Assembly (NCBI RefSeq): GCF_963931675.1
Contig: NZ_OZ007039.1
Coordinates: 1,897,806-1,961,805, forward strand
DNA: 64,000 nucleotides
Reading direction: 5' to 3'
Origin: an uncultured Alistipes sp.
Lineage (GTDB): Bacteria; Bacteroidota; Bacteroidia; Bacteroidales; Rikenellaceae
Part shown: piece after piece, positions 49,373 to 59,407 of the stretch
Layout of the letters: each line of letters opens with the position of its first letter
Position numbering within the stretch: position 1 is the stretch's first letter
Notes under the pieces: generated by a model
Seen by the model: the letters and a program-made list of their open reading frames with translations, nothing else
Databases searched by the model: none
What the model was told of the DNA's origin: nothing
Made by a program: the position numbers and the translations under genes

Positions 49373-51061
49373 ATGAAACGAATCACAAATCAGATATGTG
49401 CTTTTGCCGCTGCCGCCGGGATGTTGTTTGCAGCGGGCTGCGACAAGACCTATGTGAACGAGGTGGTGAAACAATCCCCCGTCATTGAATCCTTCTCGCC
49501 CGCGTCGGGACCGGTCGGAACCGAGATCATCATCACGGGACAATCGCTCAGCGGCGTCACCAAGGCCTACATCGGCGACCAGGAGATGGTCATCAAGGAG
49601 AAAGTCTCCGACTCGCGCCTCTCGATCGTGGCCGGTGCCAACGGCCGCGACGGGCGGATCGTCCTGGAAAACAGCGTCGGCACGAGCGAATCGGAAGCTT
49701 CGTTTACCTATTCGTATGCCGTACCGTCGTTGAAGCCGGCTCTGTTGCAGGAGTCGGTGGTCATGGGCGACCGGCTGCTGCTCTCGGGTTCGAACCTGAC
49801 GGCCGTCGAGGCAGTGCTCTACACGGCTGAGGGTTGCGAGGAGAGCCACGAGGGTGAAATCTACGAGCAGAGCGCTTCGGAGATCGTGGTCCGTGTCCCC
49901 TACGTCGAGAACGGCAACGTGCGCATCACGCTGCGTTATTTCGACGGCGAGGCTTCGGTGACCACACTGCTCGACGAGGCTCCCTCGATCGAGGTCGTGC
50001 GTCTGGTTCCGAAGTTCGACAAGCCGATCGTACTGGAGCGCACGGCCGTGGGCAAGTCCATCACGCTGACGGGCGAAAATCTCGACAAGATCGACCGGAT
50101 TCTCGTCGGAGGCTTCGAAGCTGTGGTTTCGAAACAGCCTGCGTCGTTGACCTTCACCGTACCGGCCGGTAATTTCCAGGATGGCGATACGACCACGTCG
50201 TTGGTTGCCAAATATTTCGACGGAAACGAAGAGATTGTCCTGAGCGAAGCATTCGTGGTCTATGTGCCGTTCGTGAAGTTCTGGGAGAACATCACCGTAT
50301 GGGGTCATGACAAGGAGGCTGAGCAGTATGCCTGCAACTTCTCGCCCGAAACGGGTCGTGTCTATGCTAACTCGGTATGGGCTACTGAATTGGATCCGAT
50401 CGCAGCCAAGTATACGGCCAATACCTGCTCGGCAGCCCTCACGCCGAATGTCACGGAGGAGGAGTACAACTCGGTGGTTCCTTATTTCTTCTTCTACTGC
50501 AACGGCTCCGGAAATGTCAACATCACGGCTCCGGCAAACTCGGCGGGTATCCTGAAGAACTTCTGGTACAAGGATTCGGAGGGCGAACTGGTCCGGATGG
50601 TTGGAGTCAACGGCAACTGCTACGGAACCCCCGTGCTTGCATTCCGCGCCCTGAATCCTGCCAATGCGACGGAGAGTGCCCTGATCGAGAAGGTGAAGAA
50701 CCAGACGCTGGAACAGATCGACGAGGAGACCTTCCCGATCGATGTCGAGGCTCAGACCGTGGGCGGTATCGGTGTATCGTCGTCATCGGGCGGCCTGAAG
50801 GATTCGAACTGGTCCAACGGTTGCTTCACACCCAATGTCGAGGCGCCGGATGTGAACCCCGATGCCGTGATTCTGGTGCTCTACTATGATTACCACGGAG
50901 TTGAAAAGGGTGGTGACGGTAAGAACAACTTTGCCCGGAATGTGAAGCGTATCGGCCTGATGCACATTACGCACATCAATTACCGGATGCTCAAGAGCGA
51001 CTATACCTTCAACATCTACTGGCAGAAGTACGACTACGACTATTCCAAACTCGCAAACTAA
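49373..51061 (+). CDS. IPT/TIG-domain surface glycan-binding lipoprotein (SusE position)
   Basis: The 562-residue protein starts with a lipoprotein signal (LFAAGC) and then has tandem IPT/TIG immunoglobulin-like repeats: PVIESFSPASGPVGTEIIIT, and later units with GDRLLLSGSNLTAVEAVLY and GKSITLTGENLDKIDRILV. The C-terminal part (about 300-562) is a separate domain without IPT repeats. Such proteins at the SusE/F position bind polysaccharide on the cell surface. Its C-terminal domain shares short motifs (EEYNSVVPYFFF, YGTPVLAFR) with the next protein. Confidence 0.85.
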   Translation: MKRITNQICAFAAAAGMLFAAGCDKTYVNEVVKQSPVIESFSPASGPVGTEIIITGQSLSGVTKAYIGDQEMVIKEKVSDSRLSIVAGANGRDGRIVLENSVGTSESEASFTYSYAVPSLKPALLQESVVMGDRLLLSGSNLTAVEAVLYTAEGCEESHEGEIYEQSASEIVVRVPYVENGNVRITLRYFDGEASVTTLLDEAPSIEVVRLVPKFDKPIVLERTAVGKSITLTGENLDKIDRILVGGFEAVVSKQPASLTFTVPAGNFQDGDTTTSLVAKYFDGNEEIVLSEAFVVYVPFVKFWENITVWGHDKEAEQYACNFSPETGRVYANSVWATELDPIAAKYTANTCSAALTPNVTEEEYNSVVPYFFFYCNGSGNVNITAPANSAGILKNFWYKDSEGELVRMVGVNGNCYGTPVLAFRALNPANATESALIEKVKNQTLEQIDEETFPIDVEAQTVGGIGVSSSSGGLKDSNWSNGCFTPNVEAPDVNPDAVILVLYYDYHGVEKGGDGKNNFARNVKRIGLMHITHINYRMLKSDYTFNIYWQKYDYDYSKLAN

Positions 51062-51079
51062 TCTAAAATCCATCCGAAG

Positions 51080-53044
51080 ATGAAACGATTCACGAAATAT
51101 CTGGCCCTTTTTCTGACGGGATCGCTCGCGGCTTTGACCGCGTGCGGCCCCGAAATGAACGAGGTCGATGTCCAGAACAACCCGGTGATCAACTCGACGA
51201 CGCTGTCGCCGATGGCCGACGAGAGCGGCAGTGTCCCCGCCTATGTCGGTACGGAGATTTCGGTCGAGGGATTCAATCTCGACCGGGTGTCGCACGTCAC
51301 CCTGGGCGACCTCGAAGCCGAAATCACCGAAAAAACGATCAAAACCCTGAAATTCAAGGTTCCGGCCCTGGACCTCGCCCAGCAGGATGCTCCCTATCAG
51401 GTCTGGATGGATGTCTACGGCGCTGACGGTGAAAGCGTTATTTTCCACTATCCCTACTATGTGACGATTCCGGTGACGGATGCCCTGATTACGGCCTATG
51501 CACCGGCCGAGGGTACGGTCGGCACGGAGGTGACCCTTACGGGCCGTAACCTGGAGCAGATCACCCGCGTACACTTCGGGGAGGTGACGGTCGAGTCGGC
51601 CGCCTTTACGGAGGTGACGGCCGAGGCGTTGAAGTTTGCCGTTCCGGCCGGTGAGTACGAGGCCGGTGACAGCCAGGTGGCCATCACGGCCGAGTGGGGC
51701 ACGGCGACGATCGACGTGACGGGCGAGACGCTCTTTACGCTCCATACGCCGAAGTTCGACGCCGCCTCGCAGGAGGAGGGTACGCAGAATGTCATCGGCG
51801 ACGAAGTGACCTTCACGGGACTGAACCTCGATCTGGTGAACGGCATGAAGTGGGGCGACTACGATCTGATCGTGGTGTCGGCCGAGGCTGGCGCCGTGAC
51901 GGTGAAGTTCCCCTCGTCGATTGCGCAGACCGATCCGGTCGTTGCGGAGGCCGCTCTGACGGCCTTGTGGGGCGAGCCCGCGCAGACGAACCCGGTGGCA
52001 TCGGCCTGGCGGGTGGATACGACCCCGGTGGGTCCGGCAACTCCCGTGCTGGTGAAGATGGAGGCCGAGGACGGCGGTGCGGACAACAAGTTCTACCTGG
52101 GCAAGACGGTGACCGTCACGGGCGAGAACCTGGCTTCGATCGAGGGCTTCAAGGTCGATGGTGTGGAAGCAGCCCTGGTCGGCGAACCGACGGATGTTTC
52201 GGCACAGTTCATCGTCCCGGAGGGTGTGACCTTCACGGAGGCGACGGAGGTTGCCGTCAAGGCGCTCTACAACGGCGGCAACGAGGCCGATTTCGGCACG
52301 GCCAAGGTCTATCCGTTCTATTACTACAAAGGCATCCGGTTGGGAATCGGTTCCAACTCATCAAAAACCTATACCGAGTATGCCGCGGACAATGCGTTCT
52401 TCTATCCGGATCTGGGCCGGGTGGTTTCGACCTATGACTGGTATGATGAGGCGCTCGATCCGTATGCGAAGAGTGGAAACAATACGGCAATTTCGGGTAA
52501 TAATAAATTGAATCAGGGAGCAATCACAGCCGATGAATATTATGCGGTGAAGCCTTATATTTTCTTCAAAAGCGATTCTGGAAATAAATTGGCTCTGTCG
52601 GGATGTGCCAACTCTTCTTCGCAGATCAAGACGCACTGCCGTTTTATTTTCAACGAAGAAGAAGGAAAGACAGAAGTTACGCCGCTGCCTTCGACCTATG
52701 GAACTCCGATCGTATTGTATCGTGTCGTCACCTCGAATCCCGATCCGATTCTCAACGGTACGCTGACTTCGATGAGTTATGACGGCACAATGCCCAGTTC
52801 GGGTGCTCCCTCTCTGGGTACGGCAGAAGCTGGTAGTAACTGGGTAAAGGGCAGTGTTTTGGTGATGAGTTATGTAACGTATGCCAAAGGTGCTGCGCCG
52901 GATGCTGTTACGGACTTTGCCAAGATTGGCTACATCATTATCCGTGATGTTACTTGCGCTGATCTTGCAACTGGCCAGGCCAATGCCGATCGTGCCGGTT
53001 ATATCGAGTTCGATATGTACTGGTCGAAAACGCTGAATGAATAA
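51080..53044 (+). CDS. Second IPT/TIG-domain surface glycan-binding lipoprotein
   Basis: The 654-residue protein has a lipoprotein signal (AALTAC) and four or so IPT/TIG-like repeats with VTFTGLNLDLVNGMKWGDYD, VTLTGRNLEQITRVHFGEV and VTVTGENLASIEGFKV. The C-terminal domain from about residue 415 is different and shares motifs with the preceding paralogue (DEYYAVKPYIFF, YGTPIVLYR). Base composition changes sharply here: a hand count gives about 65% GC at 51901-51960 but about 37% at 52501-52560, as if the C-terminal ligand-binding part had been replaced by recombination. It is probably a surface alginate-binding protein. Confidence 0.82.
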   Translation: MKRFTKYLALFLTGSLAALTACGPEMNEVDVQNNPVINSTTLSPMADESGSVPAYVGTEISVEGFNLDRVSHVTLGDLEAEITEKTIKTLKFKVPALDLAQQDAPYQVWMDVYGADGESVIFHYPYYVTIPVTDALITAYAPAEGTVGTEVTLTGRNLEQITRVHFGEVTVESAAFTEVTAEALKFAVPAGEYEAGDSQVAITAEWGTATIDVTGETLFTLHTPKFDAASQEEGTQNVIGDEVTFTGLNLDLVNGMKWGDYDLIVVSAEAGAVTVKFPSSIAQTDPVVAEAALTALWGEPAQTNPVASAWRVDTTPVGPATPVLVKMEAEDGGADNKFYLGKTVTVTGENLASIEGFKVDGVEAALVGEPTDVSAQFIVPEGVTFTEATEVAVKALYNGGNEADFGTAKVYPFYYYKGIRLGIGSNSSKTYTEYAADNAFFYPDLGRVVSTYDWYDEALDPYAKSGNNTAISGNNKLNQGAITADEYYAVKPYIFFKSDSGNKLALSGCANSSSQIKTHCRFIFNEEEGKTEVTPLPSTYGTPIVLYRVVTSNPDPILNGTLTSMSYDGTMPSSGAPSLGTAEAGSNWVKGSVLVMSYVTYAKGAAPDAVTDFAKIGYIIIRDVTCADLATGQANADRAGYIEFDMYWSKTLNE

Positions 53045-53079
53045 CCGATAAGGTTTTGGTAGGTTAATAGGGGAACGAA

Positions 53080-53119
53080 CCCGGAAACCGCCCCGTCGAT
53101 CAAGGGGACGGTTTCCGGG
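53080..53119 (+). promoter_or_regulatory. Strong hairpin between the glycan-binding and lyase genes
   Basis: CCCGGAAACCG (53080-53090) pairs with CGGTTTCCGGG (53109-53119), with an inner CCCC/GGGG pairing (53091-53094, 53104-53107). No U-tract follows, so it is more likely an RNA processing or stability element that separates expression of the outer-membrane genes from the lyases than a full terminator. Confidence 0.6.
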
Positions 53120-53145
53120 GCCGTTCGAAACTCCGAAACACAACT

Positions 53146-54537
53146 ATGATGCGCAAATTCATCTTCATGATCCTGCTGGCCGCGCAGACGCTCGGCTGTT
53201 CGGGCGGCGAGGTCCCCGAAGCGGTTCCTTCCGGCTCCGGAGATGCCGGACAGGGAACCGGCTCCGAAGGGGAACAAGGCTCCGAGACGACCGTCTATGT
53301 CTCCTCGGCCGAGGAGCTCAAGGCGCTGGGGACCGTGGCGGCCGGGACGGTTGTCGTGTGGCGCAACGGCCTTTACGGCGATCAGGTTGCCGAGCTCAAA
53401 AGTGCCGGGACGGCGGAGAATCCCGTCGTGCTGCGGGCCGAAAAGCCCGGTGCGGTCTGCTTTACGGGGGCTTCGCGCATCTCGGTGTCGGGAACCTGTG
53501 CCGAGGTGAACGGTTTCTGGTGGCGGAATCCCGAACCGGTGAAAGGCAAGGCCGTCATCACGCTGGCCAAAGGCTCCTCGCACTGCACCGTGCGGGACTG
53601 CGCCGTGACGGGCGACAGCACGAAGGAGGATGCCGCAGCCGATACCAAATGGATCTCGCTCTACGGCACGGACCACCGCGTCGAGGGCTGCACGTTCCGC
53701 GACAAGCGCAACATCGGGACGCTGCTGGTCGTGTGGCTCGAAACGGGCGTTACGCCCCGCCATACGATTGCCGGGAACCGTTTCGAGCGCCCCGTGACGC
53801 TCTGCGACGACAACGGCAAGGCGATCAACGGCCAGGAGACGATCCGCATCGGCACGAGCGACTACTCGATGCAGGAGGCCGCCTGCACGGTCGAGGACAA
53901 CTACTTCTACCACTGCCACGGCGAACAGGCCGAGATCGTTTCGAACAAGTCGTGCGGCAACGTATACCGCCGCAACCTTTTTGTCGAGTGCCAGGGATCG
54001 CTGACCCTGCGCCACGGCAACAACTGCACCGTCACGGGCAACTACTTCGTCGGAAACGGCATGTCCGGGACGGGCGGCATCCGGCTGATCGGCGAGGGCC
54101 ATACCGTCGAGCGCAACTACCTCGAAGGGCTGGCCGGAACGGGTTACCGTTCGGCGATCTGCCTGGTCCGCGGGCAGGAGAACCCGGCGCTGAGCGGCTA
54201 CTGGCAGGTGAAGGATGCCCGGGTGTGCTACAACATGGTTTATGACTGCAAGTACGGCCTGAATGTCAACTATGCGAGCCGTTCGAGCAACCAGGTGGTG
54301 CCGGTCGTCTCGACCGTGATCGAGGGCAATACCGTCTCGGCCACCTCGTCGGGCTACGCCGTGGATTGTGCCACGGAGCCCGCTGCTCCCGACATCAGGT
54401 GGAGCGGCAATACGCTCTACGGACGCCAGCGCGGCGTTTCGCTCCCCGCGGTGTCTTCGGCGCCGTCCAAACCCAACGTACAACCTGCCATGGATGCAAT
54501 CCGCGACGCTGCGGGTTGTTCGTGGAAAACCGAATAA
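53146..54537 (+). CDS. PL6-family alginate lyase (lipoprotein)
   Basis: The 463-residue protein has a lipoprotein-type signal (AAQTLGC), a Gly/Ser/Glu-rich linker and a right-handed beta-helix domain. PL6 landmarks are present: QETIRIGTSDYS, the calcium-binding and catalytic part GEQAEIVSNKSCGN with Lys268, and LTLRHGNNC with Arg289. It is single-domain, like endo-acting PL6 enzymes. It would cleave alginate by beta-elimination at the surface or in the periplasm. Chondroitinase B shares this family fold, but the KdgF, PL17 and uronate genes nearby favour alginate. Confidence 0.88.
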   Translation: MMRKFIFMILLAAQTLGCSGGEVPEAVPSGSGDAGQGTGSEGEQGSETTVYVSSAEELKALGTVAAGTVVVWRNGLYGDQVAELKSAGTAENPVVLRAEKPGAVCFTGASRISVSGTCAEVNGFWWRNPEPVKGKAVITLAKGSSHCTVRDCAVTGDSTKEDAAADTKWISLYGTDHRVEGCTFRDKRNIGTLLVVWLETGVTPRHTIAGNRFERPVTLCDDNGKAINGQETIRIGTSDYSMQEAACTVEDNYFYHCHGEQAEIVSNKSCGNVYRRNLFVECQGSLTLRHGNNCTVTGNYFVGNGMSGTGGIRLIGEGHTVERNYLEGLAGTGYRSAICLVRGQENPALSGYWQVKDARVCYNMVYDCKYGLNVNYASRSSNQVVPVVSTVIEGNTVSATSSGYAVDCATEPAAPDIRWSGNTLYGRQRGVSLPAVSSAPSKPNVQPAMDAIRDAAGCSWKTE

Positions 54538-54552
54538 TCTGAACTTTTCGAT

Positions 54553-56811
54553 ATGAAAAACTTCAAACTTGTTTTGGCGGCGGTTGCCGCGTTGCTGACC
54601 GTGTCGGTTCCGGCCCGCGAGTATCGCGTGGCGCTGGGCGACGTGGCCGCGACGCTGCGTGAGGCGCGGCCCGGCGACCGGATCGTCATCGAGAACGGCG
54701 TCTACCGCGACCTGGCGCTGAAATGGCTCGGCCGCGGGACCGAAGGGAAACCCGTCCGCATCGAGGCGGCAACGCCCGGCGGGGTGGAGATCACCGGCGG
54801 TTCGACGCTCCGCCTGGCGGGCGAATGGCTCGAAGTGAGCGGTCTCTGCTTCCGCGACGGACAGGCCCCCTCGGGTTCGGTCATCGAGTTCCGCAACGGA
54901 CGCGAGGTGGCCAACCATTGCCGCCTGACGGAGTGCGTCGTCGACAACTACAACCCTGCGCGGCGCGACATGGCCTACAGCTATATCCTGCTCTACGGAC
55001 GCCGCAACCGGGTGGACCACTGCTCGCTGATGGGGAAACTCAACCTCGGCGTGACGCTCATCGTGATCCTCAACGAGCCGCGGAGCCAGCAGAATTTCCA
55101 CCGCATCGACCACAACTGGTTCGGACCGCGCCCGGTCTACGGGTCGAACGGTGCCGAGACGATCCGCGTGGGGACCTCGCAGCAGGCCTACTCGTCGTCG
55201 AACACGACGATCGAGGAGAATCTCTTCGACCGCTGCAACGGCGAGGTCGAGGTGGTTTCGATCAAGTCGAGCGACAATGTGATCCGCCGCAACGTCTTCT
55301 TCGAGTCGGAGGGTGTGCTGGCTCTGCGTCACGGCGACCGCAATACGGTGGAGGAGAACCTCTTCGTGGGCCACGGCAAACGCAATACGGGCGGTATCCG
55401 CGTGGTGAATGCCGGGCACCGGGTGCGCCGCAACACGCTGGTCGGCATTGCCGGCGGGCGCTTCTTCTCGGCGCTGGCACTGATGAACGCCGTGCCCAAC
55501 TCGCTGCCCAACCGCTACTGTCTGGTCGAGAATGTCGAGGTGACGGACAACACCTTCATCGACTGCTCGAACATCGAATTCGGTACGGGCAAGGACCTCG
55601 AACGCACGCTGGCGCCCGAACGGGTGCTCTTCGCACGCAATACGATCGTCAACCGCACGCTCGACGCGCCGTTCATCGCCGTGGACCGCACCGACGGTTT
55701 CACGTTCCGCGACAACCGCGTGGCGCTGGCCACGCCGTGTGCGGTCGAGGGGTTCGAGAATGCGGCGCCGCAGCTTCCCGTGCTGCCCTCCGAGGCGGAG
55801 ATGCGGGCCGGCAAGGGAGCGGCGTGGTATACGCCTGCCGCGCAGACGAAACCGGCGTCCGACCGCATCTACCGGGTGCGGGCCGGTGAGGACCTTCCGG
55901 CCGTTGTCGAGCAGGCCGAGGCCGGTTCGGTCGTCGAACTCGCGGATGCAGGCGGCGACTACGCCATTCAGCGTGCGATGGTGGTGCGTGTTCCGCTGAC
56001 GATCCGCGGCGTGCAGGGCGGCGAACGCCCCGTGGTGCGCTTCAACGGGCAGAAGGGCGACGACATGGTGACCATCGCCGACGGCGGCGAGCTGCACCTC
56101 GAAGGGATCGCCTTCTCGGGCCGCCTCGAAGACGGCAAGGCGCTGGCCAAAGCCGGGGTCTCGACGGCCCGCGACATGATCCGCCCCTACAACCTCCGGA
56201 TCGACAACTGTGAATTCTACAACTTCGGCGAGGGCGGTTTCTTCGCCGTGAAGGGGACCCAGGCCACCTTTGCCGGACGGGTCGAGATCCGCAATTCGTC
56301 GTTCCGCGACCTCTCGGGTGACGCCATCAACTACGCTGCCGAACGCGACGACAAGGGGCGTTACAATGCCGACGACATGGTGATCGAGAACTGCTCGTTC
56401 CACCGCATCCTCGGCCTGCCGATCAATATCTACCGCGGCGGCAGCGACGAATCGACCGCCGGACCCTATGTCATGATCCGCCGCTGCAACTTCGAGGACT
56501 GCTGCAACAAGGAGCGCGGTTCGGTGATGCGGCTCGTCGGGCCGCAGGTGCTCGACATCACGGGCTGCAACTTCTCGAACAGCGGCCGCGGCGGACGTTC
56601 GATCCGCCTCGACGAGGCCACCTGGGAGCAGGTTTCCATTTCCGACTGCAACTTCTGGAATGCCGGCGGCATCCTCTCCATGACGGGCCAGGCCGTCCAG
56701 GGCAAACTCTATGAACTCGAACCGGCCTATGTCGATGCCGAACATTTCGACTTCGCGCAGCAGGCCGACAGCCCGCTGGCCCGCCTGGGAATCGGCGTAA
56801 AAAAGGAATAG
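54553..56811 (+). CDS. Two-domain PL6-family alginate lyase
   Basis: The 752-residue protein has a signal peptide (MKNFKLVLAAVAALLTVSVPA) and two beta-helix domains. The first has the PL6 residues Lys238 (VVSIKSSDN) and Arg259 (LALRHGD), with the ETIRVGTSQQAYSSS segment; the second, from about residue 430, is a second beta-helix of the type that covers the active site in long PL6 enzymes. This layout is like exo- or poly(MG)-acting PL6 lyases. It starts 15 bases after the shorter PL6 gene. Confidence 0.88.
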   Translation: MKNFKLVLAAVAALLTVSVPAREYRVALGDVAATLREARPGDRIVIENGVYRDLALKWLGRGTEGKPVRIEAATPGGVEITGGSTLRLAGEWLEVSGLCFRDGQAPSGSVIEFRNGREVANHCRLTECVVDNYNPARRDMAYSYILLYGRRNRVDHCSLMGKLNLGVTLIVILNEPRSQQNFHRIDHNWFGPRPVYGSNGAETIRVGTSQQAYSSSNTTIEENLFDRCNGEVEVVSIKSSDNVIRRNVFFESEGVLALRHGDRNTVEENLFVGHGKRNTGGIRVVNAGHRVRRNTLVGIAGGRFFSALALMNAVPNSLPNRYCLVENVEVTDNTFIDCSNIEFGTGKDLERTLAPERVLFARNTIVNRTLDAPFIAVDRTDGFTFRDNRVALATPCAVEGFENAAPQLPVLPSEAEMRAGKGAAWYTPAAQTKPASDRIYRVRAGEDLPAVVEQAEAGSVVELADAGGDYAIQRAMVVRVPLTIRGVQGGERPVVRFNGQKGDDMVTIADGGELHLEGIAFSGRLEDGKALAKAGVSTARDMIRPYNLRIDNCEFYNFGEGGFFAVKGTQATFAGRVEIRNSSFRDLSGDAINYAAERDDKGRYNADDMVIENCSFHRILGLPINIYRGGSDESTAGPYVMIRRCNFEDCCNKERGSVMRLVGPQVLDITGCNFSNSGRGGRSIRLDEATWEQVSISDCNFWNAGGILSMTGQAVQGKLYELEPAYVDAEHFDFAQQADSPLARLGIGVKKE

Positions 56812-56815
56812 AACC

Positions 56816-59020
56816 ATGAAAAAGACGATATTCACCCTCTTTGGAGCGCTGTTGGCGCTCGGTGCCTGGGCGGCGCATCCCTCGCTGATGCTTACGGCCG
56901 AAGGGGTTGCCGAGATGCGTGAGGCCCGGGGCAAGGTCCCGGCCTTCGATGCCGCCATGACCCGGACGCTCTCCGGCGCGGATGCCGCGCTGGCCTCGGA
57001 AATCGAGGTCCCGCAGCCCCGCGACGGCGGAGGCGGCTATACCCACGAACGCCACAAACTCAACTACTACGAGATGGTCGACTGCGGCATCGCCTGGCAG
57101 GTGACCCGCCAGGAGAAGTATGCCCGCCGCGTGGCCGACATGCTGAAGGCTTATGCCGACCTCTATCCGACGCTGGGATTCCATCCCGTCACGCTGTCGA
57201 AGACCCCGGGCCGGATCTTCTGGCAGACGCTCAACGAGAGTGTCTGGCTGGTCCACACCTCGATGGCCTACGACTGCGTCTACGACTTCATGACCCCGGC
57301 CGAGCGGGCGTATGTCGAGCGGAACCTCTTCCGTCCGATGGCCGACTTCCTGATGAACGGCATGGAGGGCAACCGCGGCAACAACAAGGTCTTCAACAAG
57401 ATGCACAACCACGCCACGTGGGCCACGTCGGCCGTCGGCATGATCGGCATGACCATGGGCGACGAAGGGCTGGTGCGCAAGGCCCTCTACGGCTCGGATG
57501 AAACCGGGAAAAACGGCGGATTCATCCGGCAGCTCGACTACCTCTTCTCGCCGGACGGCTACTTCACCGAGGGGGCCTACTACCAGCGTTACGCCATCTG
57601 GCCCTTCATGGTCTTTGCGCAGTGCATCGACCACAACCGCCCCGATCTGAAGATTTTCCAGTACCGTGACGGAATCCTGCTGAAAGCCGTCTCGACGCTC
57701 CTCCAGCTGGCTTATGACGGACGTTTCATGCGCTTCAACGACGCGCTGCTGAAGGGCTACGACGCGCAGGAGCTGGTCTATGCCGTGAACATCGCCTACA
57801 ACGCCGATCCGTCGAACAAACGGCTCCTCGACGTGGCGGCCCGTTATCAGGACTGGGTGCTCCCGACGGATGCCGGTTTTGCCGTGGCGCGCGACATCGC
57901 CCGCGGGGAGGCCGAGCCGCTGACCTTCCACAGCGCGCTCTACCGCGACGGCCGCAACGGCGACGAGGGCGGGGTAGCGGTGATCCGCTCGACGGACTCC
58001 GCACTGAACAGCGCCGTCTCCTTCAAGGCCACGGCCCACGGCCTGAGCCACGGACACTACGACAAATTGACCTTCGCCTACTACGACAACGGCAACGAGG
58101 TGCTCTGCGATTACGGGGCGGCGCGCTGGCTCAACATCGAGGCCAAGTACAAGGGACACTATACGCACGAGAACAAGTCGTTTGCCATGCAGACCGTGGC
58201 GCACAACACGCTGGTTGTCGACGAGCGTTCGCACTTCGACGGCAATTACGACGAGTCGATGAAGCACCATTCGGAGATCCGGTTCACCGACTTCTCGCGC
58301 CAGGGGGTGCAGATCGTCTCGGCGGAGGAGTGCCATGCGGCTCCGGGCGTGAAGATGCAGCGCACGGTGGCCTACGTCACCACGCCGTTCCTGCAGTATC
58401 CGCTGATCCTCGACCTGCTGCGCGCCGAGAGCGCCGAAGAGCACCGCTACGACTATCCGATGTGGTACGGCGGGCACCTCGTAAGCCTCAATTTCCCCTA
58501 TGAAAAGGCCACGACGGCGATGTCGGCGCTCGGGACGGCCAACGGCTACCAGCACCTCTGGTGCCAGGCCCGGGGGCACAACGAAAAGTCGGCGACGACG
58601 ACCTTTACGTGGATCGTCGGCGACCGTTTCTACTCGCTCTCGACGGCCACGACCCCCGATACGGAGATGGTGCTTGTCGAATCGGGCGCTTCGGACCCCG
58701 ATTTCAACCTTCGCACCGAGAAGGGGTATATCATCCGCGAGCAGGGCAAGAAGAACCATACGTTCTTCTCGTCGCTCGAAACCCACGGCACCTATGACCT
58801 GCAGGTCGAGCAGTCGGCCAATCTGACCTCCTCGTGCGAGGGCGTGCGGCTCCTGGCCGATACGCCGGAGTACACGGTGGCCGTGGCCGAATACAAGGGC
58901 GGGCACCGTGTGACGCTCTGCGTGGCCAACGCTTCGGTCGATGCGACGGCCCGCCACCGTGTCGAAACCTCCGAGGGGCGCTTCGAGTGGACCGGGCCCT
59001 GTGATGTGAAACTGAAATGA
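56816..59020 (+). CDS. PL17-family oligoalginate lyase (heparinase II/III-like)
   Basis: The 734-residue protein has a signal peptide (to about AWAAHP), an N-terminal alpha/alpha-toroid domain and a C-terminal beta-sandwich. Residues expected for PL17 are present: MHNHATW (Asn198-His199), the YYQRY tyrosines at 255-259, and GLSHGHYDKL in the sandwich. It would release unsaturated uronate monomers from the ends of oligoalginates in the periplasm. It begins 4 bases after the PL6 gene and is followed by the KdgF-like cupin, its natural next step. Confidence 0.92.
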   Translation: MKKTIFTLFGALLALGAWAAHPSLMLTAEGVAEMREARGKVPAFDAAMTRTLSGADAALASEIEVPQPRDGGGGYTHERHKLNYYEMVDCGIAWQVTRQEKYARRVADMLKAYADLYPTLGFHPVTLSKTPGRIFWQTLNESVWLVHTSMAYDCVYDFMTPAERAYVERNLFRPMADFLMNGMEGNRGNNKVFNKMHNHATWATSAVGMIGMTMGDEGLVRKALYGSDETGKNGGFIRQLDYLFSPDGYFTEGAYYQRYAIWPFMVFAQCIDHNRPDLKIFQYRDGILLKAVSTLLQLAYDGRFMRFNDALLKGYDAQELVYAVNIAYNADPSNKRLLDVAARYQDWVLPTDAGFAVARDIARGEAEPLTFHSALYRDGRNGDEGGVAVIRSTDSALNSAVSFKATAHGLSHGHYDKLTFAYYDNGNEVLCDYGAARWLNIEAKYKGHYTHENKSFAMQTVAHNTLVVDERSHFDGNYDESMKHHSEIRFTDFSRQGVQIVSAEECHAAPGVKMQRTVAYVTTPFLQYPLILDLLRAESAEEHRYDYPMWYGGHLVSLNFPYEKATTAMSALGTANGYQHLWCQARGHNEKSATTTFTWIVGDRFYSLSTATTPDTEMVLVESGASDPDFNLRTEKGYIIREQGKKNHTFFSSLETHGTYDLQVEQSANLTSSCEGVRLLADTPEYTVAVAEYKGGHRVTLCVANASVDATARHRVETSEGRFEWTGPCDVKLK

Positions 59021-59043
59021 CAAACCTATAAAAATCAGCAAAG

Positions 59044-59388
59044 ATGAAAACACGCAGTGAAACCTATCAGCTCGAAAGCGAGCTGCAGTGGGAGACCCCG
59101 GGTCCCGGCATTCAACGTCAGATCATGGGTTACGACGGTCAGTTGATGATCGTGAAGGTGAAATTCGAAAAGGGTGCCGTGGGCACGATGCACGCCCACT
59201 ACCACAGCCAGGCGACCTATGTGGCCAGCGGGAAGTTCGAGCTCACGATCGGTGACGAGAAGAAGGTCCTGGGTGCGGGCGACGGCTACTATGTGGCTCC
59301 GGACGAGATCCACGGATGCGTCTGCCTCGAACCGGGCATTCTGATCGACACCTTCTCGCCCCACCGGGAGGATTTTCTGAAAAAGTAA
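59044..59388 (+). CDS. kdgF: KdgF-like cupin (unsaturated uronate linearisation)
   Basis: The 114-residue protein is a single cupin with metal ligands in MHAHYHSQATYVASG (His50, His52, Gln56) and DEIHGC (His90). KdgF converts 4,5-unsaturated uronate to the open-chain 4-deoxy-L-erythro-5-hexoseulose uronate (DEH). It has no signal peptide, so it should act in the cytoplasm. Its position after the PL17 gene and before the MFS transporter fits that role precisely. Confidence 0.88.
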   Translation: MKTRSETYQLESELQWETPGPGIQRQIMGYDGQLMIVKVKFEKGAVGTMHAHYHSQATYVASGKFELTIGDEKKVLGAGDGYYVAPDEIHGCVCLEPGILIDTFSPHREDFLKK

Positions 59389-59407
59389 CCGTAAAACTGC
59401 TGCCTGA

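Noticed and set aside
52999..56958. Long open frame antisense to the PL6 lyase genes (about 1319 codons)
   Set aside because: Same effect of codon bias; the plus-strand lyases have clear signal peptides and catalytic residues.
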